Shown in pieces: positions 8,210-16,714 of a DNA stretch of 64,000 bases. A model generated the notes under the pieces. The model saw nothing but the letters and a program-made list of their open reading frames with translations. It did no database searches and was not told the DNA's origin. Numbering within the stretch: position 1 is the first letter of the stretch; each line of letters begins with the position of its first letter. Both the position numbers and the translations under genes were made by a program. Source of the stretch: Variovorax sp. PBS-H4 (GTDB lineage: Bacteria; Pseudomonadota; Gammaproteobacteria; Burkholderiales; Burkholderiaceae_C); the NCBI RefSeq assembly GCF_901827205.1, contig NZ_LR594675.1, positions 4,216,001 through 4,280,000 on the forward strand, read 5' to 3'.

Positions 8210-8959
8210 TCAGCCGGTGCTGCGCTGCCGCATCGCCTCGTAGAGGCAGACCCCGCTTGCCACGGACACATTGAGGCTCTCCACCGCGCCCGCCATCGGG
8301 ATGCGCACCAGTTCATCGCAGGTCTTGCGCGTGAGCTGGCGCATGCCCTCGCCTTCGGCGCCCAGCACCAGCGCGAGGGGCCGCCGCAGATCGCTCTGGT
8401 AGAGCGTCCCCGGTGCATCGTCGCTGGTGCCCACGCACCAGATGTTGCGCTCCTTCAGCTCGTTCAGCGTGCGTGCCAGGTTGGTCACCATGAAGTAAGG
8501 CACCGTCTCGGCGGCACCGCTTGCGACCTTGGCCACGGTGGCGTTGATGCCGGCCGCATGGTCCTTCGGCGCGATCACCGCATGCACGCCGGCACCGTCG
8601 GCCACGCGCAGGCAGGCACCCAGGTTGTGCGGATCGGTGACGCCGTCGAGCACCAGCAGAAGCGGCATCGTGCCGGCCGCCTCGAGGTCTTCGAGGAGTT
8701 CGTCGAGAGAACGGGTCTGGGCGATTGGCTGCACCCGCGCGGCGACGCCCTGGTGGCCATGGCTGCCGCTGAGCTTGGCAAGTCGCAATCCGTCGGCCTC
8801 GATCAATCGCACGCCGGCCTCCTGCGCGCGAGTGACGAACTGGCGCATGCGCGCATCGCGCCGGCTGGCGTCGAACAGCACCTCGATCACCGATTGCGGC
8901 GCGGTCTTGATGCGCACGCCCACGGCATGAAAGCCGAAGATCACTTTGGGAGAAGACAT
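8210..8959 (-). CDS. rlmB: 23S rRNA (guanosine-2'-O-)-methyltransferase RlmB
   Basis: A 249-residue SpoU-family RNA methyltransferase that methylates the ribose of G2251 in 23S rRNA, using S-adenosylmethionine bound in a trefoil knot. The N-terminal substrate-binding domain starts with IFGFHAV. The three SpoU motifs are present: DGVTDPHNLGACLR, VLGAEGEGM and IPMAGAVESLNVSVA. The start at 8959 gives the family length. It lies 32 bp downstream of the ABC ATPase on the same strand. It could be a close TrmH-type paralogue, but RlmB fits best. Confidence 0.93.
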   Translation of the reverse strand: MSSPKVIFGFHAVGVRIKTAPQSVIEVLFDASRRDARMRQFVTRAQEAGVRLIEADGLRLAKLSGSHGHQGVAARVQPIAQTRSLDELLEDLEAAGTMPLLLVLDGVTDPHNLGACLRVADGAGVHAVIAPKDHAAGINATVAKVASGAAETVPYFMVTNLARTLNELKERNIWCVGTSDDAPGTLYQSDLRRPLALVLGAEGEGMRQLTRKTCDELVRIPMAGAVESLNVSVASGVCLYEAMRQRSTG

Positions 8960-8991
8960 GGCGGGATTATCGAGCCCGCCCCGCCGGCGAC

Positions 8992-9696
8992 TCAGACGCC
9001 CTGGTCGCGCTGGTCGTCCGAGCCGACGCGCCCGGCTTCGATGGTGATGCGCCGCTCGCACCGGGAGGCAATACCGCGGTCATGCGTGACCAGCACGAGC
9101 GTGGTGCCCAGTTCGCGGTTGAGGTCGAACATCAGACGCATCACCTGCTCGCCGGTGGCGAAGTCGAGGCTGCCGGTGGGCTCGTCGGCCAGCAGCAGCG
9201 CCGGCTGGACGACGAAGGCGCGGGCCAGCGCAACACGCTGCTGCTCGCCGCCGGACAGCACCTTGGGATAGTGGTTGAGACGCTGGCCGAGGCCGACGCG
9301 CCCCAGCATCTCCGTCGCCGCCTTGCGCGCATCGCGGCGGTCGGCCAGCTCGAGGGGCAGCATCACGTTCTCGAGGGCGCTGAGATTGCCCAGCAGCTGG
9401 AAGCTCTGGAACACGAAGCCGACCTTGCGGGCCCGGAGCGCGGCACGCTCGTCTTCGTCGATGGCGAACAGGTCCTCGCCAGCCAGCTTCACGGTGCCTC
9501 GCGTGGGCGTGTCCAGCCCGGCGACGATCGACAGCAGCGTGCTCTTGCCCGAGCCGGAGGCGCCGACGATGGCGGCGGTCTCGCGCTCGCCCAACGTGAA
9601 GTCGATGTCCTGCAGAATATCCAGCGTGCCGGCTGAGTCGGTGACCGACTTGAAAACGTGTTCGACGGCGACAATGGCTGCGGGTGGGATCGACAT
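8992..9696 (-). CDS. ABC transporter ATP-binding protein (YbbA/LolD type)
   Basis: A 234-residue ABC ATPase of the LolD/MacB group. Walker A GASGSGKS starts at residue 45, the signature LSGGEQQR precedes LARAFVVQPALLLADEPTG (Walker B), and the H-loop histidine is in VTHDRG. Such subunits normally pair with an FtsX-like permease (YbbP), but none lies next to it here. It is head-to-head with the tesA-like gene with only about 16 bp between start codons, as in the ybbA-tesA pair of enterobacteria, which supports the YbbA assignment. Confidence 0.88.
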   Translation of the reverse strand: MSIPPAAIVAVEHVFKSVTDSAGTLDILQDIDFTLGERETAAIVGASGSGKSTLLSIVAGLDTPTRGTVKLAGEDLFAIDEDERAALRARKVGFVFQSFQLLGNLSALENVMLPLELADRRDARKAATEMLGRVGLGQRLNHYPKVLSGGEQQRVALARAFVVQPALLLADEPTGSLDFATGEQVMRLMFDLNRELGTTLVLVTHDRGIASRCERRITIEAGRVGSDDQRDQGV

Positions 9697-9712
9697 TGAA
9701 AAGGGTTTGCGC

Positions 9713-10368
9713 GTGGTGAATCGACGTCACTTTATCTTGACCGGCACCGTGGCCGGTTTCGCGGGGCATTGGCCGATGGCGCAGGCCCAGGCCAACGCCG
9801 GCGGCAAGCCGGTGATCCTGGTCGTCGGGACTCGCTTTCCGCCGAGTACGGCCTCAAGCGTGGCGAAGGGTGGGTGCCGTTGCTTGAAAAGCGGCTGGCC
9901 GAACAGAAGATCGACGCCAAGGTCGTGAACGCCAGCATCAGCGGCGACACCACCGCTGGCGGCCGGGCGCGATTGGCGGGACTGCTGGCGCAACACAAGC
10001 CGACACACGTGGTGCTCGAGCTGGGCGGCAACGATGCGTTGCGCGGACTGCCGCTTGCCGGCACCGAGGACAACCTCACCCAGATGACCAAGGCGGCACA
10101 GGCCGCCGGTGCCCACGTGCTGCTCGTCGGCATCCAGGTGCCGCCGAATTACGGCAGCGACTACACGCGGCGCTTCGAAGCGATCTTCACGAAGGTGGCC
10201 AGCAGCACCAAGGCGGCGTTGGCGCCCTTCCTGCTCAAGGGCGTGGCCGATGGTCCCGAAGCGGCGACACTGTTCCAGCCCGATCGGATCCATCCCACGG
10301 CCGCCGCTCAGCCTCGCATGCTCGACAACGTGTGGCCGGTGCTGCGCCGACTGCTTCCACCCAAGTGA
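9713..10368 (+). pseudogene. tesA: TesA-like arylesterase/lysophospholipase, frameshifted at the catalytic GDS motif
   Basis: An SGNH-hydrolase gene split over two frames. The first frame (GTG start near 9713) encodes a signal-peptide-like start and reads up to PVILVVG. The second continues from DSLSAEYGLKRGEGW to PVLRRLLPPK, with block III GGND and the catalytic Asp and His in DRIHP. Joining them needs one extra G in the GGG run at 9827-9829, restoring GDSLS, the nucleophile block. As written the protein is broken at its active-site serine. Either a real one-base deletion inactivates it or this is a sequencing error; the intact reading of the remaining 170 codons suggests it is recent or artificial. 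Confidence 0.82.
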
Positions 10369-10387
10369 GAGGGAGGCGACAGCCATC

Positions 10388-10426
10388 AAAAAAGCCGCTG
10401 CAGGCATGGCCTGCGGCGGCTTTTTT
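10388..10426. terminator. Bidirectional rho-independent terminator
   Basis: An A6 tract, then a GC-rich stem GCCGCTGCAGGC paired with GCCTGCGGCGGC around a short ATG loop, then a T6 tract. It sits between the convergent tesA-like gene and the Lys-rich small gene and can end transcription in both directions. Confidence 0.92.
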
Positions 10427-10461
10427 CCACTGATCGGGGTGCCGAGCGGTGTCGGAGCGGC

Positions 10462-10665
10462 TCAGCCGTCCTTGGTCGGCAGATCCGGCACGGTAGGCGG
10501 ATCGCGTTCCAGCGAGGCGACATCGGTCTCGGGGTCGCCCGGCGCCAGGCCTTCGCTGCTGGGGTTCAGCTTGCGAGCGGCTTTTTCGCGCGCTTTCTCT
10601 TCCTTCTTCTTCTTCTTGGCCAACTCCTTCTGACGCTTCTCGTAGCCGTAGTTCGGTGTTGCCAC
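10462..10665 (-). CDS. Lys/Glu-rich hypothetical protein (67 residues)
   Basis: A small, highly charged protein. The first half is basic and probably helical (KRQKELAKKKKKEEKAREKAARK). The second half is acidic, proline-rich and likely disordered. The GTG start at 10665 is preceded by AAGGAG at good spacing. I recall similar short Lys-rich conserved proteins in Burkholderiales but know no function; nucleic-acid or ribosome binding would be a guess. Its transcript is closed by the bidirectional terminator at 10388-10426. Confidence 0.75.
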   Translation of the reverse strand: MATPNYGYEKRQKELAKKKKKEEKAREKAARKLNPSSEGLAPGDPETDVASLERDPPTVPDLPTKDG

Positions 10666-10734
10666 GTGTACTCCTTCCTGAAAGGCAGTCCCGGTGACTG
10701 CGCGTGCCCCACTGTACGCGATAACCGGGCCGGT

Positions 10735-11928
10735 TCAGAGGGCTGCGAAGGCCTGCTCCAGGTCGGCGCGCAGGTCGTCGGCGTCCTCGAGTCCGACCGA
10801 GAAGCGCACCAGCGTGCCCTTGTACGGCCAATGCGCCACGCCCGGGTCGCGCATCAGGCCGATGTCATAGGGCACGACCAGGCTGATCGGTCCGCCCCAG
10901 GAATAACCGAGCCGGAACAGCTTCAGGCTGTCGCAGAAGCGGTCGACCTGGGCGGCGCTGTAGCGCTCATCGAACACGACCGAGAACAGCCCGGCTGCCA
11001 GATCGGTGGCGCCGCACAGCCGCAGCCAATGCGCATGACCGGGCGAGCTTTCGAGCGCGGGATGAAGCACCTGCGCGATCTCGGCGCGGTCAGCGAGCCA
11101 GCGGGCCAGCATGCGTGCAACGCGGTCGTGCGCCTCGTAGCGCAGCGCGATGGTGGGCAACGAGCGCAGCAGGGTCTCCACGTCACCGACACCGACGCCG
11201 AAGCCCATCCGCATGTGGCTGAGCTTGAGGGCGCGGTGCAGCCGATCGTCGCGCGTGACGACACTGCCCATCAGCAGGTCCCCGCCGCCGCTCGGGTACT
11301 TGGTGAGCGCCTGAATCGAAATATCCACGCCCTGCCCGCTGCCGTTGAAGTCGAAAGGCGCAAACGCAAGGCCCGCGCCCCAGGTGTTGTCCAGGGCCGT
11401 GAGCACACCGCGGACACGGCAGGCCGCGACCAGTGCCGGCAAGTCCGGGAACTCCATCGTGACCGAGCCCGCCGCCTCCAGCCATACGAGCCGGGTTCGC
11501 TCCGAGAGCTTGGCCGCGAGATCGGCCGGGTTCATCGGGTCGTAGAGCCGGTGCGTGACGCTGAAGTTGGCAAGCTCGCCGCTGCACAGCGCCTTGCTCG
11601 GGCCGTAGGCGTTGTCCGGGAGCAGCACCTCGTCGCCGGTCTTCAGGAAGGCAAACGCCACCAGCGCGATCGCCGCCAGGCCGCTGGAAGTCAACAGGCA
11701 TTCGGTGCCGCCTTCCAGCGTGGCGAGCCGTTCCTCGAGGGTGAAGGTGGTGGGGGTGCCGTGCAGGCCGTAGGTGTAGCCTGCCTTGGTCTTCCAGTCG
11801 CGCGCGCGCATGGCCGCGACATCGGCGAAGAACACGGTCGACGCCTTGTAGACGCCCGGCTGCGGCGCGGCGAAATTCGCGGGGGGCTTGTAGGGGTGGT
11901 GGATCAGGTCGGTGATGGACTTGGGCAT
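10735..11928 (-). CDS. metC: Cystathionine beta-lyase (PLP-dependent)
   Basis: A 397-residue Cys/Met-metabolism PLP enzyme that should cleave cystathionine to homocysteine, pyruvate and ammonia. The phosphate-binding YTYGLHGTPT segment lies near residues 51-60, the PLP-contacting Asp180 is in ALDNTWGAG, and Lys210 in ALTKYPSGGGD is the Schiff-base lysine. The C-terminal TLVRFSVGLEDADDL is typical of the family. It is divergent from a VOC gene. A related gamma-lyase role is less likely given the sequence around the active site. Confidence 0.87.
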   Translation of the reverse strand: MPKSITDLIHHPYKPPANFAAPQPGVYKASTVFFADVAAMRARDWKTKAGYTYGLHGTPTTFTLEERLATLEGGTECLLTSSGLAAIALVAFAFLKTGDEVLLPDNAYGPSKALCSGELANFSVTHRLYDPMNPADLAAKLSERTRLVWLEAAGSVTMEFPDLPALVAACRVRGVLTALDNTWGAGLAFAPFDFNGSGQGVDISIQALTKYPSGGGDLLMGSVVTRDDRLHRALKLSHMRMGFGVGVGDVETLLRSLPTIALRYEAHDRVARMLARWLADRAEIAQVLHPALESSPGHAHWLRLCGATDLAAGLFSVVFDERYSAAQVDRFCDSLKLFRLGYSWGGPISLVVPYDIGLMRDPGVAHWPYKGTLVRFSVGLEDADDLRADLEQAFAAL

Positions 11929-11997
11929 GTCGCCATGCTAGTCGACGCCCGCCCGCTGGCACCCCACAATGACGCCTGCTGCCCACAGGAGACCCGG

Positions 11998-12441
11998 ATG
12001 GCCATCCATGAACTCTTTGCCTACCTCTGCGTGAACGACAGCGCCAAGGCGATCGCCTGGTACGGCGAGGTCTTCGGCGCGACCGAAAAATTCAGGCTCA
12101 CCGAACCCAGCGGCCGCATCGGCCATGCCGAACTCGACCTCGGCGGTACCACGCTGATGCTGGGCGACGAATTCCCCGAGTACGGGATCCGTGGGCCCGC
12201 GAGCGTTGGCGCCACCTCGGTGACGATCCACCTGCACGTGGACGACGCCGATGCAGTGGTCGACCGCGCGCTGAAAGCCGGCGCGACGCTACAGATCGAG
12301 GTGCAAGATCAGTTCTACGGCGAGCGCTCGGGATCCTTTCGAGACCCCTTCGGCCACCGCTGGAACATCGGCCACAGCATCGAACAGCTGTCGCCCGAGG
12401 AGATGCAGCGGCGCTACACCGAGCTGCTGAAGCAGCAGTGA
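11998..12441 (+). CDS. VOC family protein (glyoxalase/PhnB-like)
   Basis: A 147-residue protein of the vicinal-oxygen-chelate fold, with two beta-alpha-beta-beta-beta units. Segments such as YLCVNDSAKAIAWYGEVFGA and FRDPFGHRWNIGHSIE match the PhnB/YdeE-like group. Many members bind a metal and act as lyases, dioxygenases or resistance proteins, and the substrate cannot be told here. The ATG at 11998 is preceded by AGGAGACCC. It is divergent from metC and ends 13 bp before the convergent hpt gene. Confidence 0.85.
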   Translation: MAIHELFAYLCVNDSAKAIAWYGEVFGATEKFRLTEPSGRIGHAELDLGGTTLMLGDEFPEYGIRGPASVGATSVTIHLHVDDADAVVDRALKAGATLQIEVQDQFYGERSGSFRDPFGHRWNIGHSIEQLSPEEMQRRYTELLKQQ

Positions 12442-12454
12442 GGCCCCGCCCTCC

Positions 12455-12979
12455 TCAGACCGACCATTTCTCGATCAGCTTCTCGGCGCCGAGCGAGTCG
12501 TATCCCTCGAACGGCTGGTGGATCCAGGGGTTGGTGGCCAGGTACTCGACCGAGTAGTCGGGCGTGAAGGTCGACAGCGCCTTGGTCCAGATGACGGCGC
12601 TGCGCAGCTCGCTGATCGGTGCGTAGTTGCTCTTGAGCATCTCCACCACCGCGTGCAGCGTGTGGCCGGAGTCGGCCAGGTCGTCCACCAGCAGCACGCG
12701 GCCTGCAATTTCGCCCTTCGGCGTGGTGATGTAGCGCGCGATGTCGAGGTGGCCCTGGACGGTGCCGGCGTCTGCCCGGTAGGAGCTGGTCGACATGATG
12801 GCCAGCGGCTTGTCGAAAATGCGCGACAGCACGTCCCCCGGCCGCATGCCACCGCGTGCCAGGCACAGGATGGTGTCGAATTGCCAGCCCGACTGGTGCA
12901 CCTTGATCGCGAGTTTCTCGATCAGGTTGTGGTACTCGTCGTAGCTCACGTAAAGGTGTTTGCCGTCTTCAGTCAGCAT
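12455..12979 (-). CDS. hpt: Phosphoribosyltransferase (hypoxanthine type)
   Basis: A 174-residue type I phosphoribosyltransferase. The PRPP-binding loop VLLVDDLADSGHTL is at about residues 94-107 and the pyrophosphate loop CLARGGMRPGD near 39-49. It lies 35 bp downstream of purA, consistent with purine salvage, converting hypoxanthine or guanine plus PRPP to nucleotides. The C-terminus (WIHQPFEGYDSLGAEKLIEKW) resembles the xanthine/hypoxanthine group as well, so base specificity is not certain. The start at 12979 was chosen at the first ATG with family similarity. Confidence 0.82.
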   Translation of the reverse strand: MLTEDGKHLYVSYDEYHNLIEKLAIKVHQSGWQFDTILCLARGGMRPGDVLSRIFDKPLAIMSTSSYRADAGTVQGHLDIARYITTPKGEIAGRVLLVDDLADSGHTLHAVVEMLKSNYAPISELRSAVIWTKALSTFTPDYSVEYLATNPWIHQPFEGYDSLGAEKLIEKWSV

Positions 12980-13014
12980 GGGAAACCGTCTCCTCTCGGT
13001 GGGTCGTTCGTCGT

Positions 13015-14346
13015 TCAATCTGCCAGGTAGGGATGCCGCATCATGATCGTGTGATCGCGGTCCGGGCTGGTCGACACCATGTGGATCGGCACGCCGGTGA
13101 CCTGCTCGATGCGCTGAAGGTAAAGCCGCGCGTTGACCGGCAGCTTGTCGTACTGCGTGACGCCCACGGTGCTTTCGGTCCAGCCTTCGAGCTTCTCGTA
13201 GACGGGGGTGCAGCGCTCGATCTCGTCGGCGCCCAGCGGCAGGATGTCGGTGTACTCGCCATCGAGCTCGTAGCCAGTGCACAGCTGCAGTTCCTTCAGC
13301 CCGTCCAGCACGTCGAGCTTGGTGATGCACAGGCCGGAAAGCCCGTTGACCTGCGCGGAACGCTTGAGGAGCGCGGCGTCGAACCAGCCGCAGCGGCGGC
13401 TGCGGCCGGTGGTCACGCCCTTTTCGGCGCCAACGGTGCTCAGGTGCCAGCCGACGGTGCCGGGCTTGTCCCATTCGAGCTCGGTCGGGAAGGGCCCGCC
13501 GCCGACGCGCGTGCAATAGGCCTTGGTGATGCCGAGGATGTAGTGCAGCATGCCGGGACCGACACCCGCGCCAGCCGCGGCGTTGCCGGCCACGCAATTG
13601 CTGGAGGTCACGTAGGGGTAGGTGCCGTGGTCCACATCCAGCAGCGTGCCCTGCGCGCCCTCGAACAGCAGGTTGGCGCCCGCGCGATTGGCGTCATTGA
13701 GCTCGCGCGAGACGTCGGCCATCATGGGCTTGAGCAGTTCCGCGTGGCGCATGGCCTCGTCGTAGACGGCATCGAACTCGATCGCCGGCGCACCCAGCAC
13801 CTGGGTGAGCACGTGGTTGTGCAGTTCGAGCAGCACGCGCAGCTTGGCGGCAAAGCGCTCCGGGTGCTTCAGGTCCTGCACACGCAGGGCCCGGCGCGCG
13901 ATCTTGTCCTCGTAGGCCGGGCCGATGCCGCGGCCGGTGGTGCCGATCTTTTCGACACCGCCCTTTTCGCGGTAGGCTTCGCGCGCAATGTCCAGCGCTG
14001 CATGGACAGGCAGGATCAGCGGGCAGGCCTCGCTGATGCGCAGGCGCGAACGCACCTCGACCCCGGCTTTCTCCAAGCCCTCGATCTCTTCGAAGAGCTT
14101 GGCCGCCGACAGCACCACGCCGTTGCCGATGTAGCACTTGACGCCGGGCCGCATGATGCCGCTCGGGATCAAGTGCAGCGCCGTCTTCACGCCGTTGATG
14201 ACCAGTGTGTGGCCCGCGTTGTGACCGCCCTGGAAGCGCACGACTCCCTGTGCGCTCTCGGTCAGCCAGTCAACCAGTTTGCCCTTGCCCTCGTCGCCCC
14301 ATTGGGTGCCGACGACGACGACGTTTCGTCCGGTGGTAACGCTCAT
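13015..14346 (-). CDS. purA: Adenylosuccinate synthetase
   Basis: A 443-residue enzyme that makes adenylosuccinate from IMP, aspartate and GTP, the first committed step to AMP. The N-terminal GTP-binding GTQWGDEGKGKLVD lies near residues 13-26, the catalytic HNAGHTLVI follows, and QGTLLDVDHGTYPYVTSSN and the late THGRSRRCGW-like segment are clear. Length is typical. It is 18 bp downstream of hisZ and upstream of hpt, an order I recall from Burkholderiales. Confidence 0.96.
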   Translation of the reverse strand: MSVTTGRNVVVVGTQWGDEGKGKLVDWLTESAQGVVRFQGGHNAGHTLVINGVKTALHLIPSGIMRPGVKCYIGNGVVLSAAKLFEEIEGLEKAGVEVRSRLRISEACPLILPVHAALDIAREAYREKGGVEKIGTTGRGIGPAYEDKIARRALRVQDLKHPERFAAKLRVLLELHNHVLTQVLGAPAIEFDAVYDEAMRHAELLKPMMADVSRELNDANRAGANLLFEGAQGTLLDVDHGTYPYVTSSNCVAGNAAAGAGVGPGMLHYILGITKAYCTRVGGGPFPTELEWDKPGTVGWHLSTVGAEKGVTTGRSRRCGWFDAALLKRSAQVNGLSGLCITKLDVLDGLKELQLCTGYELDGEYTDILPLGADEIERCTPVYEKLEGWTESTVGVTQYDKLPVNARLYLQRIEQVTGVPIHMVSTSPDRDHTIMMRHPYLAD

Positions 14347-14364
14347 GATGCTTCGCTCTTCAAT

Positions 14365-15516
14365 TCAGATGGCTTGGACTTTCCACTGCCCGCCCTGCGC
14401 GATCAGCTCGCGGTCGCAGTGGAATTCGTCGATTTCGCTCTCGTGGCCGGGCAGGACGCAGACCACGGTCTCGCCCCGGCTGCGCAGCGCCGCGATGGCT
14501 TCGCCGAGCCCCGGGGCGTCGCTCCAGGGCGCGCGGATCGCGGCACGCAGGGGGCGCACCGGCAGCACGCCCACGAGTTCGCGCACGTCGAGGCTGAACC
14601 CGACCGCCGGGCGATTGCGCCCGAACACCGCACCCACCTCGTTGTAGCGCCCGCCGCGTACCAGCGCATCGCTGGCGCCTTCGGTGTAGATGCCGAAGCG
14701 CATGCCGCTGTAGTAGGCATAGCCCCGCAGGTCGGCCAGGTCGAAGCTCACGCGTGCGCCATCGAGCCGCCTCGCCAGTTGCTTGAGGTCGGCGAGCGCC
14801 TGGCGCATGCTGGCCGTGTCGGGGAGAACGTTGGCAGCCTCCTCGAGCACCGCTGCATCGCCGTAGAGATGCACCAGTGCAAGCAGGCCCTCCCGCGAAG
14901 CGGCGGGGAAGCCCGCGGTGAGCTCGCGCAAGCCACTGGCGTCCTTCGCGGCAAGAGCGGTATGGACGCGCGCAATGGCCTCCGCATGGGTCGGGACGCC
15001 GGCGAGCAGGGCACGCACGATGCGCGCATCGGCCAAGTCGACGTTGACGGGATTCGTCACGCCGGCCGCACGGAGGCAGTCGAGTGCGAGGCGCAGCACC
15101 TCGGTGTCGGCCTCGAGCCCGTCATGCCCGTAGATCTCGGCGCCGAACTGGAGCGGCTCGCGGGTCGCGTGCGGACGGTCGGGCCGGGTGTGCACCACGG
15201 GGCCGCAATAGCAGAGGCGGGCCACACCGCGCCGGTTGAGCAAGTGGGCATCGATGCGTGCGACCTGGGGCGTGGTGTCGGCGCGCAGCCCCATGCTGCG
15301 CCCGGACAGCTGATCGACCAGCTTGAAGGTCTGCAGGTCCAGGGCCTCTCCGGTACCGGACAGCAGGGACTCGAGATGCTCCAGGAGCGGCGGCATCACC
15401 AGCTCGTAGCCGTAACCACGGGCGGTGTCGAGCAGCTGGCGTCGAAGTTCTTCGATGTGACGCGCCTCGGAGGGCAGCACATCGGCAATGTGATCCGGGA
15501 GGACCCAGGCGGACAT
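14365..15516 (-). CDS. hisZ: ATP phosphoribosyltransferase regulatory subunit HisZ
   Basis: A 383-residue HisRS-like protein lacking tRNA synthetase function. It regulates the short-form HisG enzyme of histidine synthesis. The motif-2-like region (LRADTTPQVARIDAHLL) and the C-terminal segment VRGGRYNEVGAVFGRNRPAVGFSLDV fit HisZ. HisG itself is not in the window. It lies between the DUF2065 gene and purA, the usual betaproteobacterial context, which helps separate it from the true HisS at 22989-24299. Confidence 0.93.
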   Translation of the reverse strand: MSAWVLPDHIADVLPSEARHIEELRRQLLDTARGYGYELVMPPLLEHLESLLSGTGEALDLQTFKLVDQLSGRSMGLRADTTPQVARIDAHLLNRRGVARLCYCGPVVHTRPDRPHATREPLQFGAEIYGHDGLEADTEVLRLALDCLRAAGVTNPVNVDLADARIVRALLAGVPTHAEAIARVHTALAAKDASGLRELTAGFPAASREGLLALVHLYGDAAVLEEAANVLPDTASMRQALADLKQLARRLDGARVSFDLADLRGYAYYSGMRFGIYTEGASDALVRGGRYNEVGAVFGRNRPAVGFSLDVRELVGVLPVRPLRAAIRAPWSDAPGLGEAIAALRSRGETVVCVLPGHESEIDEFHCDRELIAQGGQWKVQAI

Positions 15517-15588
15517 GGGGAGCGAAGGCGTGGTTAAAACCGGATTCTACCGGGCCACCAGAGCCCCTAACCCCGCAAACCCAGAGAC

Positions 15589-15777
15589 TCAGGCCAGGAC
15601 CCAGAGCAGAAAGAGGCCCAGCACAATGCTGCACAAGCCGAAGAAGCGCAGCTGCCCGTCCCTCAATTGCATGAGCTGGCCGAAGCCGCGCCGCCAACCG
15701 CCGGGCGACACGAAGGGCAGGATGCCCTCGATCACCAGCACGAGCGCCAGCGCGCTCCAGAACGTCTCTGCGCTCAC
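15589..15777 (-). CDS. DUF2065 family small membrane protein
   Basis: A 62-residue protein with two hydrophobic segments, about residues 5-24 and 43-61, separated by a short polar stretch ending in RDGQLRFFG. It belongs to the DUF2065 (YjeT-like) family found directly after hflC in many proteobacteria, and here it starts 16 bp after hflC. Its function is unknown; the location suggests association with the HflKC complex. Confidence 0.85.
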   Translation of the reverse strand: MSAETFWSALALVLVIEGILPFVSPGGWRRGFGQLMQLRDGQLRFFGLCSIVLGLFLLWVLA

Positions 15778-15792
15778 GCCCGAACGCTGCGC

Positions 15793-16701
15793 CTAGCGCC
15801 GTCCCGCAGCCGCAGCCGCAGCCGTGCCACCGGAGCTTTGCATTGCACGGAAGAAGTCCGACGAGGGATCCAGGACCATCACGTCGCTCTTCTTGTTGAA
15901 GCTTTGCTTGTAGGCATCGAGGCTGCGGTAGAACTGCGCGAACTGCGGATCGCGCCCGAAGGCCTCGGCATAGGCCGACGCAGCGCGGGCATCGCCCTCG
16001 CCCTTGATCTTCTGGGCGTCGCGGTATGCATTGGCGACGATCACCTCGCGCTGACGGTCGGCGTCGGCGCGGATCTTCTCGCCTTCTGCGAAACCGGTGG
16101 ATCGCAGCTCGTTGGCCACGCGCTTGCGCTCGGCCTCCATGCGGCGGTAGACGGACTCGGTGATCGCCTCGACATAGTCGACGCGCGTCACGCGCACATC
16201 GATGATGTCGATGCCCCAGGGCTTCGTGCCCTTCACCACCGCCAGCATTTCGCGCTGCACGTCGTTCATGAGCGCCTCCCGGCGCGTCGAGATCAACTCG
16301 CGCACGGTTCGCTTGTTGACGTTCTCCTGGAAGGCATTGCGCACCACGCGGTTGAGCTGCACGGCGCCTGCGTTTTCGTCGAGGCCGACGTTGCGGATGT
16401 ATTCCGAGGGGTTGGTGATGCGCCAGCGCACGTACCAGTCGATCACCACGCGCTGCTTCTCGGCCGTGAGCATGGGCTCGGGATCGAGGCTGGACAAAGT
16501 GAGCAGGCGCTTGTCGATGTACGACACGTTCTGGAAGGGCGGCGGCAGCTTGAAGTTCAAGCCCGGCTCGGTGATCACTTCCTTGATCTGGCCCAGGGCA
16601 TAGACCACGCCGAACTGGCGCTGGTCGACCACGAAAAGCGTGGAGCTCAGGAGGGCCAACGCCACCAGGACGGACGATACGATGAAGCCAAGTCTGTTCA
16701 T
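15793..16701 (-). CDS. hflC: HflC, modulator of FtsH protease
   Basis: A 302-residue SPFH/band-7 protein with one N-terminal membrane anchor (about residues 5-25) and a large periplasmic domain. It forms a cage with HflK around the FtsH protease and limits degradation of membrane proteins. The phrase VVDQRQFGVVYALGQ right after the anchor and the later RRMEAERKRVANELRSTGFAEGE helix are diagnostic. The start at 16701 places the anchor at the N-terminus. It is 13 bp downstream of hflK. The C-terminus is Ala/Gly-rich. Confidence 0.95.
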   Translation of the reverse strand: MNRLGFIVSSVLVALALLSSTLFVVDQRQFGVVYALGQIKEVITEPGLNFKLPPPFQNVSYIDKRLLTLSSLDPEPMLTAEKQRVVIDWYVRWRITNPSEYIRNVGLDENAGAVQLNRVVRNAFQENVNKRTVRELISTRREALMNDVQREMLAVVKGTKPWGIDIIDVRVTRVDYVEAITESVYRRMEAERKRVANELRSTGFAEGEKIRADADRQREVIVANAYRDAQKIKGEGDARAASAYAEAFGRDPQFAQFYRSLDAYKQSFNKKSDVMVLDPSSDFFRAMQSSGGTAAAAAAGRR

Positions 16702-16714
16702 GTTCTGTTGCTCC

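Noticed and set aside
10685..10701. GCAGTC/GACTGC hairpin as metC terminator
   Set aside because: The stem is short with no T-tract, and it lies just upstream of the Lys-rich gene, where it may simply be chance.
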